A stretch of DNA of 64,000 nucleotides from Verrucomicrobiia bacterium. GTDB taxonomy: Bacteria > Verrucomicrobiota > Verrucomicrobiia > Limisphaerales > Pedosphaeraceae. The stretch's first letter is position 1; each line of letters starts with the position of its first letter. Below the pieces are notes generated by a model. That model did no database searches. It saw only the letters and a list, made by a program, of their open reading frames with translations, and was not told where the DNA came from. Shown here in pieces: positions 40,036 through 48,949 of the stretch. A program made the position numbers and the translations under genes. The stretch is taken from assembly GCA_036268055.1 (NCBI GenBank), contig DATAUW010000001.1:124001-188000 (forward strand), written 5' to 3'.

Positions 40036-41250
40036 ATGAACAAAAAGATTTTACTCATCGAAGACGACCAGCTCGTCGCCAATATTTATCGCAACAAGTT
40101 TTGCTGCGATAATTTTGACGTGGAAGTGGCGCATGACGGCGCAGCGGGCTTTGATGCCATCCTGACCTTCAAACCCAACGTGGTCATTTTGGATTTGATG
40201 CTGCCGACCATCACCGGGCTCGATCTCCTCAAAAAAATCCGCGCCCAGGAAGAACTGAAGCAGTTGCCGGTCATCGTTTTTTCCAACACCTACCTTAGCA
40301 ATATGGTGCAGGAAGCCTGGAAAGCCGGTGCCACCAAATGTCTTTCCAAGGCTAGTTGCACGCCCAAGCAGGTGATTGACGTCGTGCGCTCGCTCGTGGG
40401 CTCGTCCGATCCCGCCCCGGCCTCGGCGCCCGCGCGCACGGTTCCCACCGCCGCTCCCGTCGCGGACCCGGAAGCCGACGCCGCCTTTCAGGACGATCTT
40501 CGCCGCTCCTTTTTGGAAGCGCTGCCCGCGTGCATCGCCGCGTGCCGCGCGCATCTGCAATCGGCCATCCGCAGCGCCAGCGAAGAACAGCGCGTCAAAT
40601 ATTTGCAGGAGCTTTATCGCCGCGTCCACACCATCACTGGCAATGCCGGCATGGCGGGCGTCGTGACCATCGCGCAAATGACCGACGCCCTCGAAGCCCT
40701 GATCAAGGAGCTTTACGAGAAACCGAAAAACATCAACGCCTCCACCCTTCGCACCGTCGCGCTCACCGTTGATTTTCTCAACTTGCTTTTCGAGCGCACG
40801 CCCATCGCCGAGCCGAAACTGATGCCTTCGCCCGCGAAGCCGAATATCCTCGTCGTGGATGACGAAGCCATCTCGCGCCGCGCCATCACTTATGCGCTGG
40901 AAAAAGCGAAGCTCGCGAGTAGCAGCGTGGAAAATCCCGAGGCTGCGTTGACGTTGCTCGCCGAAAATAAATACGATCTGGTTTTTCTCGACGTGGACAT
41001 GCCGGGAATGAACGGCTTCGAGCTTTGCACCAAGCTGCGCGGATTCCAGCGCAACCACGCCACCCCCGTCGTCTTCGTCACCGGACTCACCGATTTCGAG
41101 AGCCGCGCGAACTCCACCATGAGCGGCGGAAACGACCTTATCGCCAAGCCCTTTCTCTTCATGGAACTCGCCGTCAAAGCGCTCGTTTACGTCCTGCGCG
41201 GCCGCATGGCCCCCGCGGCAAAAGCTACCCCCACCCTCGCCGCCGCATAA
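40036..41250 (+). CDS. Response-regulator protein REC-HPT-REC without DNA-binding output
   Basis: 404 residues from ATG 40036, directly after the kinase stop (TAAC-ATG). The first receiver has D53 in ILDLMLPTITG. The middle (about 150-260) is an HPT-like helical domain with the phosphorylatable His in RRVHTITGNAGMAGV. The third part is a second receiver (FLDVDMPGMNG) with a conserved K in IAKPF. There is no effector domain such as HTH or GGDEF, so it looks like a phosphotransfer hub. It should act with the adjacent kinase in a multi-step relay whose final target is not in the window. Confidence 0.93.
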   Translation: MNKKILLIEDDQLVANIYRNKFCCDNFDVEVAHDGAAGFDAILTFKPNVVILDLMLPTITGLDLLKKIRAQEELKQLPVIVFSNTYLSNMVQEAWKAGATKCLSKASCTPKQVIDVVRSLVGSSDPAPASAPARTVPTAAPVADPEADAAFQDDLRRSFLEALPACIAACRAHLQSAIRSASEEQRVKYLQELYRRVHTITGNAGMAGVVTIAQMTDALEALIKELYEKPKNINASTLRTVALTVDFLNLLFERTPIAEPKLMPSPAKPNILVVDDEAISRRAITYALEKAKLASSSVENPEAALTLLAENKYDLVFLDVDMPGMNGFELCTKLRGFQRNHATPVVFVTGLTDFESRANSTMSGGNDLIAKPFLFMELAVKALVYVLRGRMAPAAKATPTLAAA

Positions 41251-41302
41251 AAGCGCCGCGGCGCGACAGCGCCGTCCACCCCTTCCTCTAATTTGGTAGG
41301 GC

Positions 41303-41316
41303 TGCGCTGCCACGCA
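41303..41316 (+). repeat. Left copy of 14-bp target-site duplication
   Basis: TGCGCTGCCACGCA, identical to 42689-42702, directly flanking the insertion sequence. The duplication is itself partly palindromic (TGCG...CGCA). A perfect match implies a recent insertion. Confidence 0.88.
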
Positions 41317-42688
41317 CTAGTGTCCAGCTATATCTATTGGAACTGGAATGACTTCTGGTTTTCCGGATAAGAGTTGTTCGAATCGTTTTGTGATATTTGT
41401 TGCGCAAAGAGTTCAATGGCAGGCATTTGTTCGAAGATGCTCACGCTGGAAATTTGCAAAATTTCATTCAAATTTTTTTCGATTCCATTTTGCTTTTTAA
41501 AAATCGCCACCATTAAATACGCGCAGATGGCGCTCCAGATCTGGCAGCGCACCGCATTCTCCGAGCGCCCGTAAAACGCCCGCAACCGCAAATGTTGTTT
41601 GATCCATTTGAAAAATAATTCGACCTGCCAGCGCCGCTTATAGAGTTGGCCCACGGTCTCGGCGCTCAGTGAAAAATTATTCGTCAACAGCACCAGCCCG
41701 ACTTGGTTTTCCGAATCATAGAGCCGGATTTTTCGCAAAGCCTCGGGAAAGGATTTGGCTGACCAATTACTTTTGAGGCGCACCGTCTGATCGCACTTAT
41801 AACCGTTTTCCTTGGCCACCGGTCGGCTGGCCAAAACCTTGAGACTCACCGGCTCCTTGCAGCGAACGACAAAGAACGCGCCCCGTTGCTGGAGGCGATA
41901 GAGCCGCAGAAAATCCATGTAGCCCCGGTCCATGATGTAGTGCGCTCCCGGGTGGATGGGGATTTGATCGAGCAGGCGCATATCTCCGATTTTGGTGCCG
42001 GTGATCGCCGCCCAGGCGGGCAGATTGCCCTGCAAAGACAGCAGCAAATGCAGTTTGAGCGCGCTGCGCCCGGTGCGGGAGTAGTAACCCCAGGGGAAAA
42101 CATCCAGCGCCAGCGAGATGATGGAGGAATCCAGGGCGAAGACCAACCCGGCCGCCTCGACCTCCGTGGGCGCCTGGCGATACAAGGAGGCGGCGCGCCG
42201 CATGAGAGTTTGGGCCAGGCTTTGAAACAATCGCCAATCCCGATGCTTGCCGGCGTAAGCCAGGTTGGTCCGGGTGACCCGGCCACGGAACCCCATATGA
42301 TAGAGCAGCCGGGGCTTGGAATTAAGGCAGGCCACGATATCACGCAGGCTTTCGCGATAAGTGAGCTGGCCAAAACAAAGGGCCAGAAAATGATCATAGC
42401 CCGCGAGTCCGCGGAACGGTTTGGCGGGAGGAAATTTTTCGGCGCAGCGGGAAAACTCCGCGGCATGGAGAGCGCTGGTGATTTGAGAGAACAGGGTGGC
42501 ATAGGGCTGCATCCGCAACGCTAGGCGAAAAAGCCGCCGTGAAAACCTTCAAAGTGTCAACTCTGGAATTGGGGAAAAGGAACAAAACTTTCCAGCCAAA
42601 CTCCATGTCGGTAACAGCCCCCACCTTCAGCTTACCCGCATAAAATATGAAGATTATGCCCGCCCTTTCAATTATAGCTGGACACGAG
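41317..42688 (-). mobile_element. IS4-family insertion sequence, complete, 1372 bp
   Basis: The ends are 16-bp terminal inverted repeats with one mismatch: CTAGTGTCCAGCTATA at 41317-41332 and, reading inward from the other end, CTCGTGTCCAGCTATA at 42688-42673. One transposase gene fills the element. A perfect 14-bp direct repeat flanks it. It sits between the REC-HPT-REC gene and the HIT gene, inside or next to an intergenic hairpin repeat, so it breaks no recognisable gene. The transposase frame and both ends are intact, so it may still be mobile. Confidence 0.92.
41334..42518 (-). CDS. IS4-family transposase (DUF4372-type N-terminus)
   Basis: 394 residues. The N-terminus (FRGLAGYDHFLALCFGQLTY; RESLRDIVACLN) matches the DUF4372 region of IS4-type transposases. 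The DDE triad is visible: D in VFALDSSIISLALD, D in YIMDRGYMDF, and E in the YKRRWQVELFFKWIKQH (Y-2-R-3-E-6-K) signature. The stop codon lies just inside the left terminal repeat. It catalyses cut-and-paste movement of its element. The frame is intact. Confidence 0.94.
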   Translation of the reverse strand: MRMQPYATLFSQITSALHAAEFSRCAEKFPPAKPFRGLAGYDHFLALCFGQLTYRESLRDIVACLNSKPRLLYHMGFRGRVTRTNLAYAGKHRDWRLFQSLAQTLMRRAASLYRQAPTEVEAAGLVFALDSSIISLALDVFPWGYYSRTGRSALKLHLLLSLQGNLPAWAAITGTKIGDMRLLDQIPIHPGAHYIMDRGYMDFLRLYRLQQRGAFFVVRCKEPVSLKVLASRPVAKENGYKCDQTVRLKSNWSAKSFPEALRKIRLYDSENQVGLVLLTNNFSLSAETVGQLYKRRWQVELFFKWIKQHLRLRAFYGRSENAVRCQIWSAICAYLMVAIFKKQNGIEKNLNEILQISSVSIFEQMPAIELFAQQISQNDSNNSYPENQKSFQFQ

Positions 42689-42702
42689 TGCGCTGCCACG
42701 CA
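42689..42702 (+). repeat. Right copy of 14-bp target-site duplication
   Basis: Same 14 bases as 41303-41316, directly after the right end of the insertion sequence and directly before the hairpin repeat copy that begins at 42704. Confidence 0.88.
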
Positions 42703-42703
42703 G

Positions 42704-42760
42704 CCGTCCGCAGTCCCGCAGGGATGGCAGATATTAACCCAGCAATTTATTGCTGGATTT
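42704..42760 (+). repeat. Intergenic hairpin repeat, copy A
   Basis: About 57 bp sharing roughly 85% identity with copy B at 46309-46364 by eye. It carries a small GTCCC-GC-GGGA hairpin and a larger one, CCAGCAA-TTTA-TTGCTGG (42739-42756). The stem differs from copy B by compensating changes. The rest of the gap to 42978 holds low-complexity and T/C-rich sequence with no gene that I can see. Confidence 0.75.
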
Positions 42761-42978
42761 CCATCCGCCACAGCCCCGCAACAATAAAAGTCACGCCCCA
42801 AACGCGATCCTTCGCCCATCGCCATCGCCTACCCACCGCCTTCCGTCTCTCTCTCCCCGCGACCGCGCGGGGCGAGAGCCGGAGAGAGGGGGCTTAATTC
42901 CCTATCGCAACGAGCTTACACCTCTTGCACGCCCCTCTCGCCTTTGACTTTCCTCTTGCCCCTCATTATGCTGCCCTC

Positions 42979-43470
42979 ATGGAAATGCTCCATGCGCCTT
43001 GGCGAATCCAATATATTCAAGCTCCCAAATCGGCCCCGGCCGGTGGTTCCATCTTTGCCGAAATCGGCCAATCCACCGATGACGAAGGCAATCTCGTCAT
43101 CGCGCGGGACCGCACCTGCTATGTCGTGTTGAATCGCTTTCCCTACACGGGTGGGCACCTCCTCGTGGTGCCTTACAAGCAAACCCCCGACTTTCACGGC
43201 CTCACCGACGGCGAACTCACCGACCTCATGAAAATGGTCCGCCGCTGTCAGGACGCCCTCACCGCCGTCATGAAACCCAACGGCTTCAACATCGGCGTCA
43301 ACCTCGGCCGCGCCGCCGGTGCCGGCATCGAGGAACATCTCCACATCCACATCGTCCCCCGCTGGGCCGGCGATACCAATTTCATGCCCGTCGTCGGTCA
43401 CACCATGGTCCTGCCCGAAGCGCTCACCGAACTCGCCGCCAAGCTCCGCGCTTCGCTGGCGCAATCATAA
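42979..43470 (+). CDS. HIT-family nucleotide phosphorylase/hydrolase
   Basis: 163 residues from ATG 42979 (MEMLHAPWRIQYIQAPK); an in-frame start at 42925 would add 18 residues that do not fit the family. The histidine triad is EHLHIHIVPRW. Further family segments are VVLNRFPYTGGHLLVVPYKQ and GFNIGVNLGRAAGAG. The N-terminus resembles bacterial Ap4A phosphorylases of the Rv2613c type, so breakdown of diadenosine polyphosphates is the best guess, with other nucleotide-cleaving HIT activities possible. It lies 26 bp before phoH on the same strand. Confidence 0.9.
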   Translation: MEMLHAPWRIQYIQAPKSAPAGGSIFAEIGQSTDDEGNLVIARDRTCYVVLNRFPYTGGHLLVVPYKQTPDFHGLTDGELTDLMKMVRRCQDALTAVMKPNGFNIGVNLGRAAGAGIEEHLHIHIVPRWAGDTNFMPVVGHTMVLPEALTELAAKLRASLAQS

Positions 43471-43496
43471 GTCAACGTCCCACCCGCAAAATTCTC

Positions 43497-44456
43497 ATGC
43501 CCACGGAAACCCTCCATTTCGAAAACGCTCGCCTCGCCCAGCAGCTTTTTAATAACGACCCGCAAAATTTGCTCGCCCTCGAACAAGCCCTCGGCGTCAA
43601 AGCTACTTCCCGCGAAGGCTGGATCAAGCTCGACGGCCCCGCCGAAGCCATCGAACGCGCCAAGCAACTTTTTCTGCTGCTCGAAAATTCCTTGAAGGCC
43701 GGCACCGCCATTCGCAATCGCGAATTCGCCAACGCGCTCAACGTGATCAATAACGAAGGCATCGGCGCGCTCAAAGATTTGATGTCCGAGCGCATCCAGA
43801 CCTCGGGCAAGAAACCCAGCGTCAGCCCGAAAACGCTCGGCCAGAAAAAATATGTGGATGCCATCCGCGTTCACGACGTTACCTTCGGCATCGGCCCCGC
43901 TGGCACCGGCAAAACCTATCTTGCGATGGCGATGGCCGTCTCCGCTCTCAAGGAGGAAAAGGTCAGCCGCATTATTTTGACGCGTCCCGCCGTCGAGGCC
44001 GGTGAAGCGCTCGGTTTTTTGCCCGGCGATCTTTACGAAAAAATCACGCCCTATCTGCGTCCGCTCCACGATGCCTTGCAGGACATGTTGCCCGCCGAGG
44101 AAATCCAAAAATACATGGAACGCAACGTCATTGAAATCGCTCCCCTCGCCTACATGCGCGGCCGCACGCTCAACAATGCCTTCATCATCCTCGACGAAGC
44201 GCAGAACGCCACCACCGAGCAGATGTTCATGTTCCTCACCCGCCTCGGCATGAATTCCAAAGCCGTGATCACCGGCGACGAAACCCAGATTGATTTGCCC
44301 ACGCAAAAACGCTCCGGGCTCGTCGAAGCGCATCGCGCCCTGCGCGGAACCGAGGGCATAGCAATCGTCGAGTTCAGCCGCCGCGATGTCGTGCGCCATC
44401 CGTTGGTCCAGCGCATCATCGCCGCTTACGAGGAACATCGCGGCAAAGCCCGATGA
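43497..44456 (+). CDS. phoH: PhoH-like P-loop ATPase
   Basis: 319-residue PhoH/YbeZ-type protein, with a KH-like N-terminal domain (about 15-90) and an ATPase domain: Walker [15 protein letters not shown], Walker [12 protein letters not shown] and sensor GDETQIDLP. In many bacteria PhoH (YbeZ) partners the RNase YbeY in rRNA maturation. Here the YbeY gene starts within its stop codon (ATGA), which supports that link. Cytoplasmic. Confidence 0.96.
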   Translation: MPTETLHFENARLAQQLFNNDPQNLLALEQALGVKATSREGWIKLDGPAEAIERAKQLFLLLENSLKAGTAIRNREFANALNVINNEGIGALKDLMSERIQTSGKKPSVSPKTLGQKKYVDAIRVHDVTFGIGPAGTGKTYLAMAMAVSALKEEKVSRIILTRPAVEAGEALGFLPGDLYEKITPYLRPLHDALQDMLPAEEIQKYMERNVIEIAPLAYMRGRTLNNAFIILDEAQNATTEQMFMFLTRLGMNSKAVITGDETQIDLPTQKRSGLVEAHRALRGTEGIAIVEFSRRDVVRHPLVQRIIAAYEEHRGKAR

Positions 44457-44929
44457 GCGCGCCGCAACAACTGTTCACCCTTCGTAATCGCCAGCGCACG
44501 CGCCCCCTTGACCTTCGCCTGCTTCGCCAAATCCTGCGCCATCATCTCGCCGAAGTTTGCGCCAACGATTTCGACCTCACGATCCATCTCGTCAACGCCG
44601 TCGAAATGGCGCGCCTGAATTTTGAATTGTTAAACCACAGCGGCTCGACCGATGTCATCACCCTGGATTATTCCGAACCCAATCTTCTCGCGGGCGAATT
44701 GTTCATTTGCGTGGACGAAGCCGTGTTGCAAGCCCGCCAATTTAATGTCACTTGGCCGGAGGAATTGATCCGTTATTTCGTCCATGGCATTTTGCACCTG
44801 CAAGGCCACGATGATCTGAAACCCGCGCCGCGCCGCCGCATGAAAATCGAGGAAGGCCGCCGCGTGCGAAAATTGGCGTGTGACTTTCACTTGAGCAAAC
44901 TCGCACGCAAACCTAAACTGAAAACGTGA
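44453..44929 (+). CDS. ybeY: Endoribonuclease YbeY (rRNA maturation factor)
   Basis: 158-residue zinc-dependent endoribonuclease involved in 16S rRNA 3'-end processing and ribosome quality control. The metal site is H-G-I-L-H-L-Q-G-H-D-D, with all three histidines, and the family's STDVITLDY stretch is present. The C-terminal basic tail is slightly longer than usual. It overlaps phoH by 4 bp and DUF502 by 4 bp (GTGA), so these genes should be translated together. Confidence 0.95.
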   Translation: MSAPQQLFTLRNRQRTRPLDLRLLRQILRHHLAEVCANDFDLTIHLVNAVEMARLNFELLNHSGSTDVITLDYSEPNLLAGELFICVDEAVLQARQFNVTWPEELIRYFVHGILHLQGHDDLKPAPRRRMKIEEGRRVRKLACDFHLSKLARKPKLKT

Positions 44930-45612
44930 GCAAAAGCATCCTCAGCAGTTGGCGCGCAAATTTCTTTACCGGTTTGGCCATCGTCCTGCCGGGGGTGATT
45001 TCCGTCGTCGTCATCTTCTGGCTGTTTTTCACCGCGTCGCGCATCACCGACACGCTGTTGATTTTCATCCCGCAGGACATCACGCACGAAAAACTCGGCG
45101 GTGAACCCGGCGCGGGACCGATGCACTGGTACTGGAGCCTCGTCGCGCTGGTGCTGGCGATAATTCTGACCTCCATCGTCGGCCTGCTCGCCCGAAATTA
45201 TCTCGGCAAAAAATTGATCGAATGGGTGGATACCTCGCTGCTCAATGTTCCCTTTCTCAATAAAATCTACGGCGCCACCAAGCAGATCAACGAGGCGTTC
45301 ACCTCCGGCAACAAAACCTCCTTCAAGACCGTCGTGCTGATCGAGTTCCCCCGCGAAGGCATGTATTCCGTCGGCTTCCTCACCAGCGAAGTCCATTCGG
45401 AACTCGAAAGCCGCATCCCCGGAAAAGCTGTTTGCGTTTTCATCCCCACGACGCCCAATCCGACCTCCGGCTTCATGGTGCTCGTCCCGCAAGACCACGT
45501 CACCAAGCTCGATATGTCCGTGGCCGACGGCATCAAATTCATCATCAGCCTCGGCTCCATCAGCCCGGAACATTCGCCGCTGCAGCGCATGAAATCGCTC
45601 ATCGAACGCTAA
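44926..45612 (+). CDS. DUF502 integral membrane protein
   Basis: 228 residues from GTG 44926. Two membrane helices lie near the N-terminus (NFFTGLAIVLPGVISVVVIF; YWSLVALVLAIILTSIVGLL). The family motifs follow: PFLNKIYGATKQI, VLIEFPREGMYSVGFLT and FIPTTPNPTSGFMVLVP, ending in MSVADGIKFIISLG. Function is unknown; the family occurs in many bacteria and in plants. It overlaps ybeY by 4 bp and recO follows after 8 bp, so it belongs to the phoH-ybeY-recO transcript. Confidence 0.92.
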   Translation: MSKSILSSWRANFFTGLAIVLPGVISVVVIFWLFFTASRITDTLLIFIPQDITHEKLGGEPGAGPMHWYWSLVALVLAIILTSIVGLLARNYLGKKLIEWVDTSLLNVPFLNKIYGATKQINEAFTSGNKTSFKTVVLIEFPREGMYSVGFLTSEVHSELESRIPGKAVCVFIPTTPNPTSGFMVLVPQDHVTKLDMSVADGIKFIISLGSISPEHSPLQRMKSLIER

Positions 45613-45620
45613 GGTTTCGC

Positions 45621-46259
45621 ATGACCGAAACCACTCACGGCTTGGTTTTGCGCACGCGCCCGCTGACGGAAACCAGCCTCATCGTCCACTGGCTCACGCC
45701 TGATTTCGGCCGACTCGCCACCGTTGCCAAAGGCGCGCGCCGCTCCAAATCCCCCTTCGCCGGCAAGCTCGATTTATTTTACCTCGCCGACTTCAGCTTC
45801 CAGCGCAGCCGCCGCTCCGAACTTCATGCGCTCCGCGAAGTCAGCCTCCGCGAAACCCACGCCGCGCTCCGCAACGAAATCGAATACCTCCAGCAAGCCT
45901 CCTATTGCATCGCGCTCATCGAGCAAACCACCGAAATGGAAGCGCCCATCCCGGAAATTTTTTCGCTCTTCGCCAATGTCCTCGCGCACCTCCCGAAACA
46001 ACCGCCCCAGCCGCAAACCCTCTTCGCCTTCGAGATAAAATTGCTAAGCGAACTCGGCCTCCAACCCGATTTGGAAAAAGACAATGTGAAGCCCGACCTC
46101 AAACAAATCCTCCGCATCCTCCTCGTCAGCGACTGGCCCGCCCTCGCCCGCCTGAAACTAAGCCCCGCCCAGGTCACCAGCCTCGCTCAATATCTCCACG
46201 CCTTCCTCCTCTATCACACCGGAAAAGTCCCCCTGTCCCGCCGCCGCCTGGACTCCTAA
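45621..46259 (+). CDS. recO: DNA repair protein RecO
   Basis: 212 residues from ATG 45621; an in-frame start at 45432 lies inside DUF502 and is rejected. The OB-fold N-terminus (HGLVLRTRPLTETSLIVHWL; GRLATVAKGARRSKS) is typical. RecO loads RecA with RecF and RecR in recombinational repair. The C-terminal helical domain ends LYHTGKVPLSRRRLDS; the zinc-binding cysteines found in some RecO proteins are not seen. It is last in the phoH operon. Confidence 0.92.
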   Translation: MTETTHGLVLRTRPLTETSLIVHWLTPDFGRLATVAKGARRSKSPFAGKLDLFYLADFSFQRSRRSELHALREVSLRETHAALRNEIEYLQQASYCIALIEQTTEMEAPIPEIFSLFANVLAHLPKQPPQPQTLFAFEIKLLSELGLQPDLEKDNVKPDLKQILRILLVSDWPALARLKLSPAQVTSLAQYLHAFLLYHTGKVPLSRRRLDS

Positions 46260-46588
46260 CCCGCGCCCCACACACAGCTCACCGATGGCGGCGCGTCGTA
46301 GCGCTTCGCCGTCCGAAGTCCCGCCGGGACGGCAGATCTTAGCCCAGCCATTTATGGCTGGGTTGGAGTCCTCTTTATATCAAGTCCCGCAGGGACGAAA
46401 GAAATTCCCGTATGGAACCAAAGCCCCCACACTCGCCCAACACTTCTCATTAATCCGTAATGTTAGTTAGGGGCAAACCAGGGCACGCGTGCAAGAAATG
46501 GTTTCAACCGTTTCTCGACTTTACCTGTCGCCCACTTATAATCCATTCCACGCTTGCGACGCCTTTCTTTCCGCGCTAACCTGAACCC
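46260..46588. other. Intergenic region with repeat sequences
   Basis: 329 bp without a gene. It contains hairpin repeat copy B (46309-46364), a second GTCCCGCAGGGAC hairpin at 46384-46396, and a spacer that then leads to the Uma2 gene start. No tRNA or other RNA gene is visible. A minus-strand ORF across 46463-46687 is considered chance. Confidence 0.6.
46309..46364 (+). repeat. Intergenic hairpin repeat, copy B
   Basis: About 56 bp, matching copy A (42704-42760) at about 48 of 56 positions by eye. The main hairpin is CCCAGCCA-TTTA-TGGCTGGG (46343-46362). Relative to copy A, an A-T pair has become C-G in the stem, keeping the pairing. Confidence 0.75.
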
Positions 46589-47106
46589 ATGAAAACGCTG
46601 ACCATCAGCGAAGCCTCCAGATGGGAAAATCTTTGCGACGACCCAAGTTTGGAAAACATCCCCTATCGTGTCGAACTTTCTCGTCACGGCCAGCTAATCA
46701 CGAGCCCGCATCAAAGCTATCACAGCATCTTTCAAAGCCGCATCATCCGCGCTCTTATTCAGTTGCTGCCGCAAGGCGAAGCCATGCCCGAATGTCCGAT
46801 CGAAACGGACGAAGGAATTTTTGTCGCGGACGTCGCCTGGGCATCGTCCGAAAAAGTGGAGCGCAATTTCAACCTCGCAATGTGGTCGGAATCACCGGAC
46901 ATTGTCATTGAAGTCTTGTCTCCTTCAAATTCCGATGAAGAAGTCCGCATTAAGCGCAATGCCGTTTTCGCCAAGGGCGCGACTGAGTTTTGCTGTGTGA
47001 CCGCCACGGAAAGATTCAATTTTTCAGCCGCCGCGGCGTTCTCTCAAAGTCCCGTCTTTGCCCCGAATTCCCCGCCAGCGTCAGCAAAACCTCTGCGAAA
47101 AAATAA
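46589..47106 (+). pseudogene. Uma2-family (DUF820) endonuclease-like gene with a single-base frameshift
   Basis: From ATG 46589 the frame reads as a Uma2 protein (PYRVELSRHGQLITSP; SPDIVIEVLSPSNSDEEVRI; AKGATEF), including the PD-(D/E)xK-like core. Near 46990-46993 it shifts. A second frame then gives the expected family ending, CDRHGKIQFFSRRGVLSKSR then LCPEFPASVSKTSAKK, with TAA at 47104-47106. TTTTG where TTTTGG would restore a Trp explains it. Read unshifted, the frame runs on to 47179 and overlaps ispG. It could be a real null allele or a sequencing error. Uma2 proteins are frequent in Cyanobacteria and PVC genomes; their role is unclear. Confidence 0.8.
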
Positions 47107-47120
47107 AACAAGTTTGGCGC

Positions 47121-48908
47121 TTACTGCACTTGAGCCACCTCAGCCACTTCCGGCTCCGCCCACTTATTGTGCTCTTTGATCAAATCCACCAAACGCTCCA
47201 CCGCTTCCGCTTCCGGAATATTAAATTTGATCGGCGTCTTGCCGACATAAAGATTGATCTTGTTCGGCGCGCCGCCGACGTAACCAAAATCCGCATCCGC
47301 CATTTCGCCCGGCCCGTTCACGATGCAACCCATGATCGCGATCTTCACGCCCTTCAAATGCTCCGTTCGCGCCTTGATCCGCGCCGTCACCGTCTGCAAA
47401 TTAAACAGCGTGCGCCCGCACGACGGGCACGCCACATAATCCGTCTTGAACGACCGGCAGCCCGCCGCCTGCAAAATATTGTACGCCAGTCGCAACGATT
47501 GTCCCCCGCCCGCCTCGCCGCGAATCAAAATCGCGTCGCCAATCCCATCCGCGAGCAATGACCCGATCACCACCGACGCCCGCAACAGCGCAATCTTCGG
47601 TTCCAGCGGCGTTGGCGTGAAACTCAAACAATCCTTCAGCAAAATCGGATTGTTCAACCCCAGCCGTTTCAACTTCGCCGCGAGCAATCGAAACGCCGTG
47701 ATCGCCGGCAACGCCACACCATCCTTCACCGTGACTAATTGCGTCTCGCAATTCACTGAAAAATCCTGCGTCGGATGCACCTCGAAAACATTCAAGTCCT
47801 CGTAAACCGCCTCCGGTTTCACATCGTCACGCGGCCGGATTTTCGGCGCGACCTTGTCCCACGTCCCACGTGTAACCACCACCCGAATCAACTGTTCGCC
47901 GCCGCATTTGCAATTCTCGTTCAGCTCGATCTCCGGAGTTTCGCGGCGCTCAAAATGAAATGGATCATACGAAACCGCCGCGTTGTCAACGCGCGCCTGC
48001 GTATTCGCCAGCGTCGGAATCTGCGCCAGCAAATCCCGGCACACCGCGATTTCATGCGGCGAATCTTCCGTCAACGAAACTCGGATCGTGTCCCCCAGCC
48101 CATCGCACAGCAGTGAACCAATTCCTATCGCGCTCTTGATGCGCCCATCCTCGCCCTCGCCCGCCTCCGTCACGCCCAGATGAATCGGATAATTCCAGTC
48201 CGGCCCAAGTTCGCTCAACCGCGCCACCAGCAGGCGATAACATTCGATCATCACCTTCGGATTGCTCGACTTCATCGAGAATTTAAAATTGTGATACCCA
48301 TTAGCGCGCGCGATGTGCGCAAATTCCAGCGCGCTCTCCACCATGCCCAGCGGCGTGTCGCCGAACCGGTTCATGATACGGTCGCTCAACGAACCGTGGT
48401 TGGTCCCGATGCGCATGGCACGGCCAAGTTCCTTGCAAAGTTTCACCAGCGGCGTGAACTTTTCCTCGATGCGTTTCAACTCCGCCGCGTATTGCTCGTC
48501 GGTATATTCCTTGATTGCAAATTTTTTTGAATCCGCGTAATTGCCGGGATTCACGCGCACCATCTCCACCCACTTGGCGGCTTCCATCGCGGCCTCCGGC
48601 TTGAAATGGATGTCCGCCACGATCGGCACTTCGCAACCGCGCGCGCGCAATTCCGTAACGATGTTCTTGAGGTTCGCCGCATCCTTAACCGTCGGCGCGG
48701 TGATGCGCACGATCTGGCAACCAACCGCCACGAGATCAAGCGTTTGCTGCACGCTCGCGGCGGTGTCCATCGTGTCGCACGTGATCATGGACTGCACAAC
48801 CACGGGATGTTCGCCGCCGATGATGACGCCGCCGCGCGCCGGATCGCCGACGACTACTTCGCGGGTTTTACGGCGATGAAACTGAAATGGTGATTCGCAA
48901 TACTGCAT
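47121..48908 (-). CDS. ispG: 4-hydroxy-3-methylbut-2-enyl diphosphate synthase (IspG), large form
   Basis: 595 residues from ATG 48908; an in-frame start at 48953 is rejected because it would overlap the RseP stop and adds no homology. This is the long type, with a central insert of about 200 residues between the TIM barrel (VVVQSMITCDTMDTAASVQQ; MRIGTNHGSLSDRIMNRFGD) and the iron-sulphur domain (YVACPSCGRTLFNL; IAIMGCIVNGPGEM). The three cluster cysteines are present. It makes HMBPP in the MEP isoprenoid pathway. It is downstream of rseP and dxr, another MEP gene. The large form is known from plants, Chlamydiae and Bacteroidetes. Confidence 0.95.
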   Translation of the reverse strand: MQYCESPFQFHRRKTREVVVGDPARGGVIIGGEHPVVVQSMITCDTMDTAASVQQTLDLVAVGCQIVRITAPTVKDAANLKNIVTELRARGCEVPIVADIHFKPEAAMEAAKWVEMVRVNPGNYADSKKFAIKEYTDEQYAAELKRIEEKFTPLVKLCKELGRAMRIGTNHGSLSDRIMNRFGDTPLGMVESALEFAHIARANGYHNFKFSMKSSNPKVMIECYRLLVARLSELGPDWNYPIHLGVTEAGEGEDGRIKSAIGIGSLLCDGLGDTIRVSLTEDSPHEIAVCRDLLAQIPTLANTQARVDNAAVSYDPFHFERRETPEIELNENCKCGGEQLIRVVVTRGTWDKVAPKIRPRDDVKPEAVYEDLNVFEVHPTQDFSVNCETQLVTVKDGVALPAITAFRLLAAKLKRLGLNNPILLKDCLSFTPTPLEPKIALLRASVVIGSLLADGIGDAILIRGEAGGGQSLRLAYNILQAAGCRSFKTDYVACPSCGRTLFNLQTVTARIKARTEHLKGVKIAIMGCIVNGPGEMADADFGYVGGAPNKINLYVGKTPIKFNIPEAEAVERLVDLIKEHNKWAEPEVAEVAQVQ

Positions 48909-48949
48909 ATAAATTGCCCTGCTGACTCCCCACTGGCCGCAACTTCGCG

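Noticed and set aside
40051-41313. 420-residue ORF antisense to the REC-HPT-REC gene
   Set aside because: Shadow of a convincing sense gene; His/Arg/Gly-rich product without a motif.
46463-46687. 74-residue minus-strand ORF
   Set aside because: No motif, overlaps the 5' end of the Uma2 gene and crosses repeat-rich intergenic sequence.
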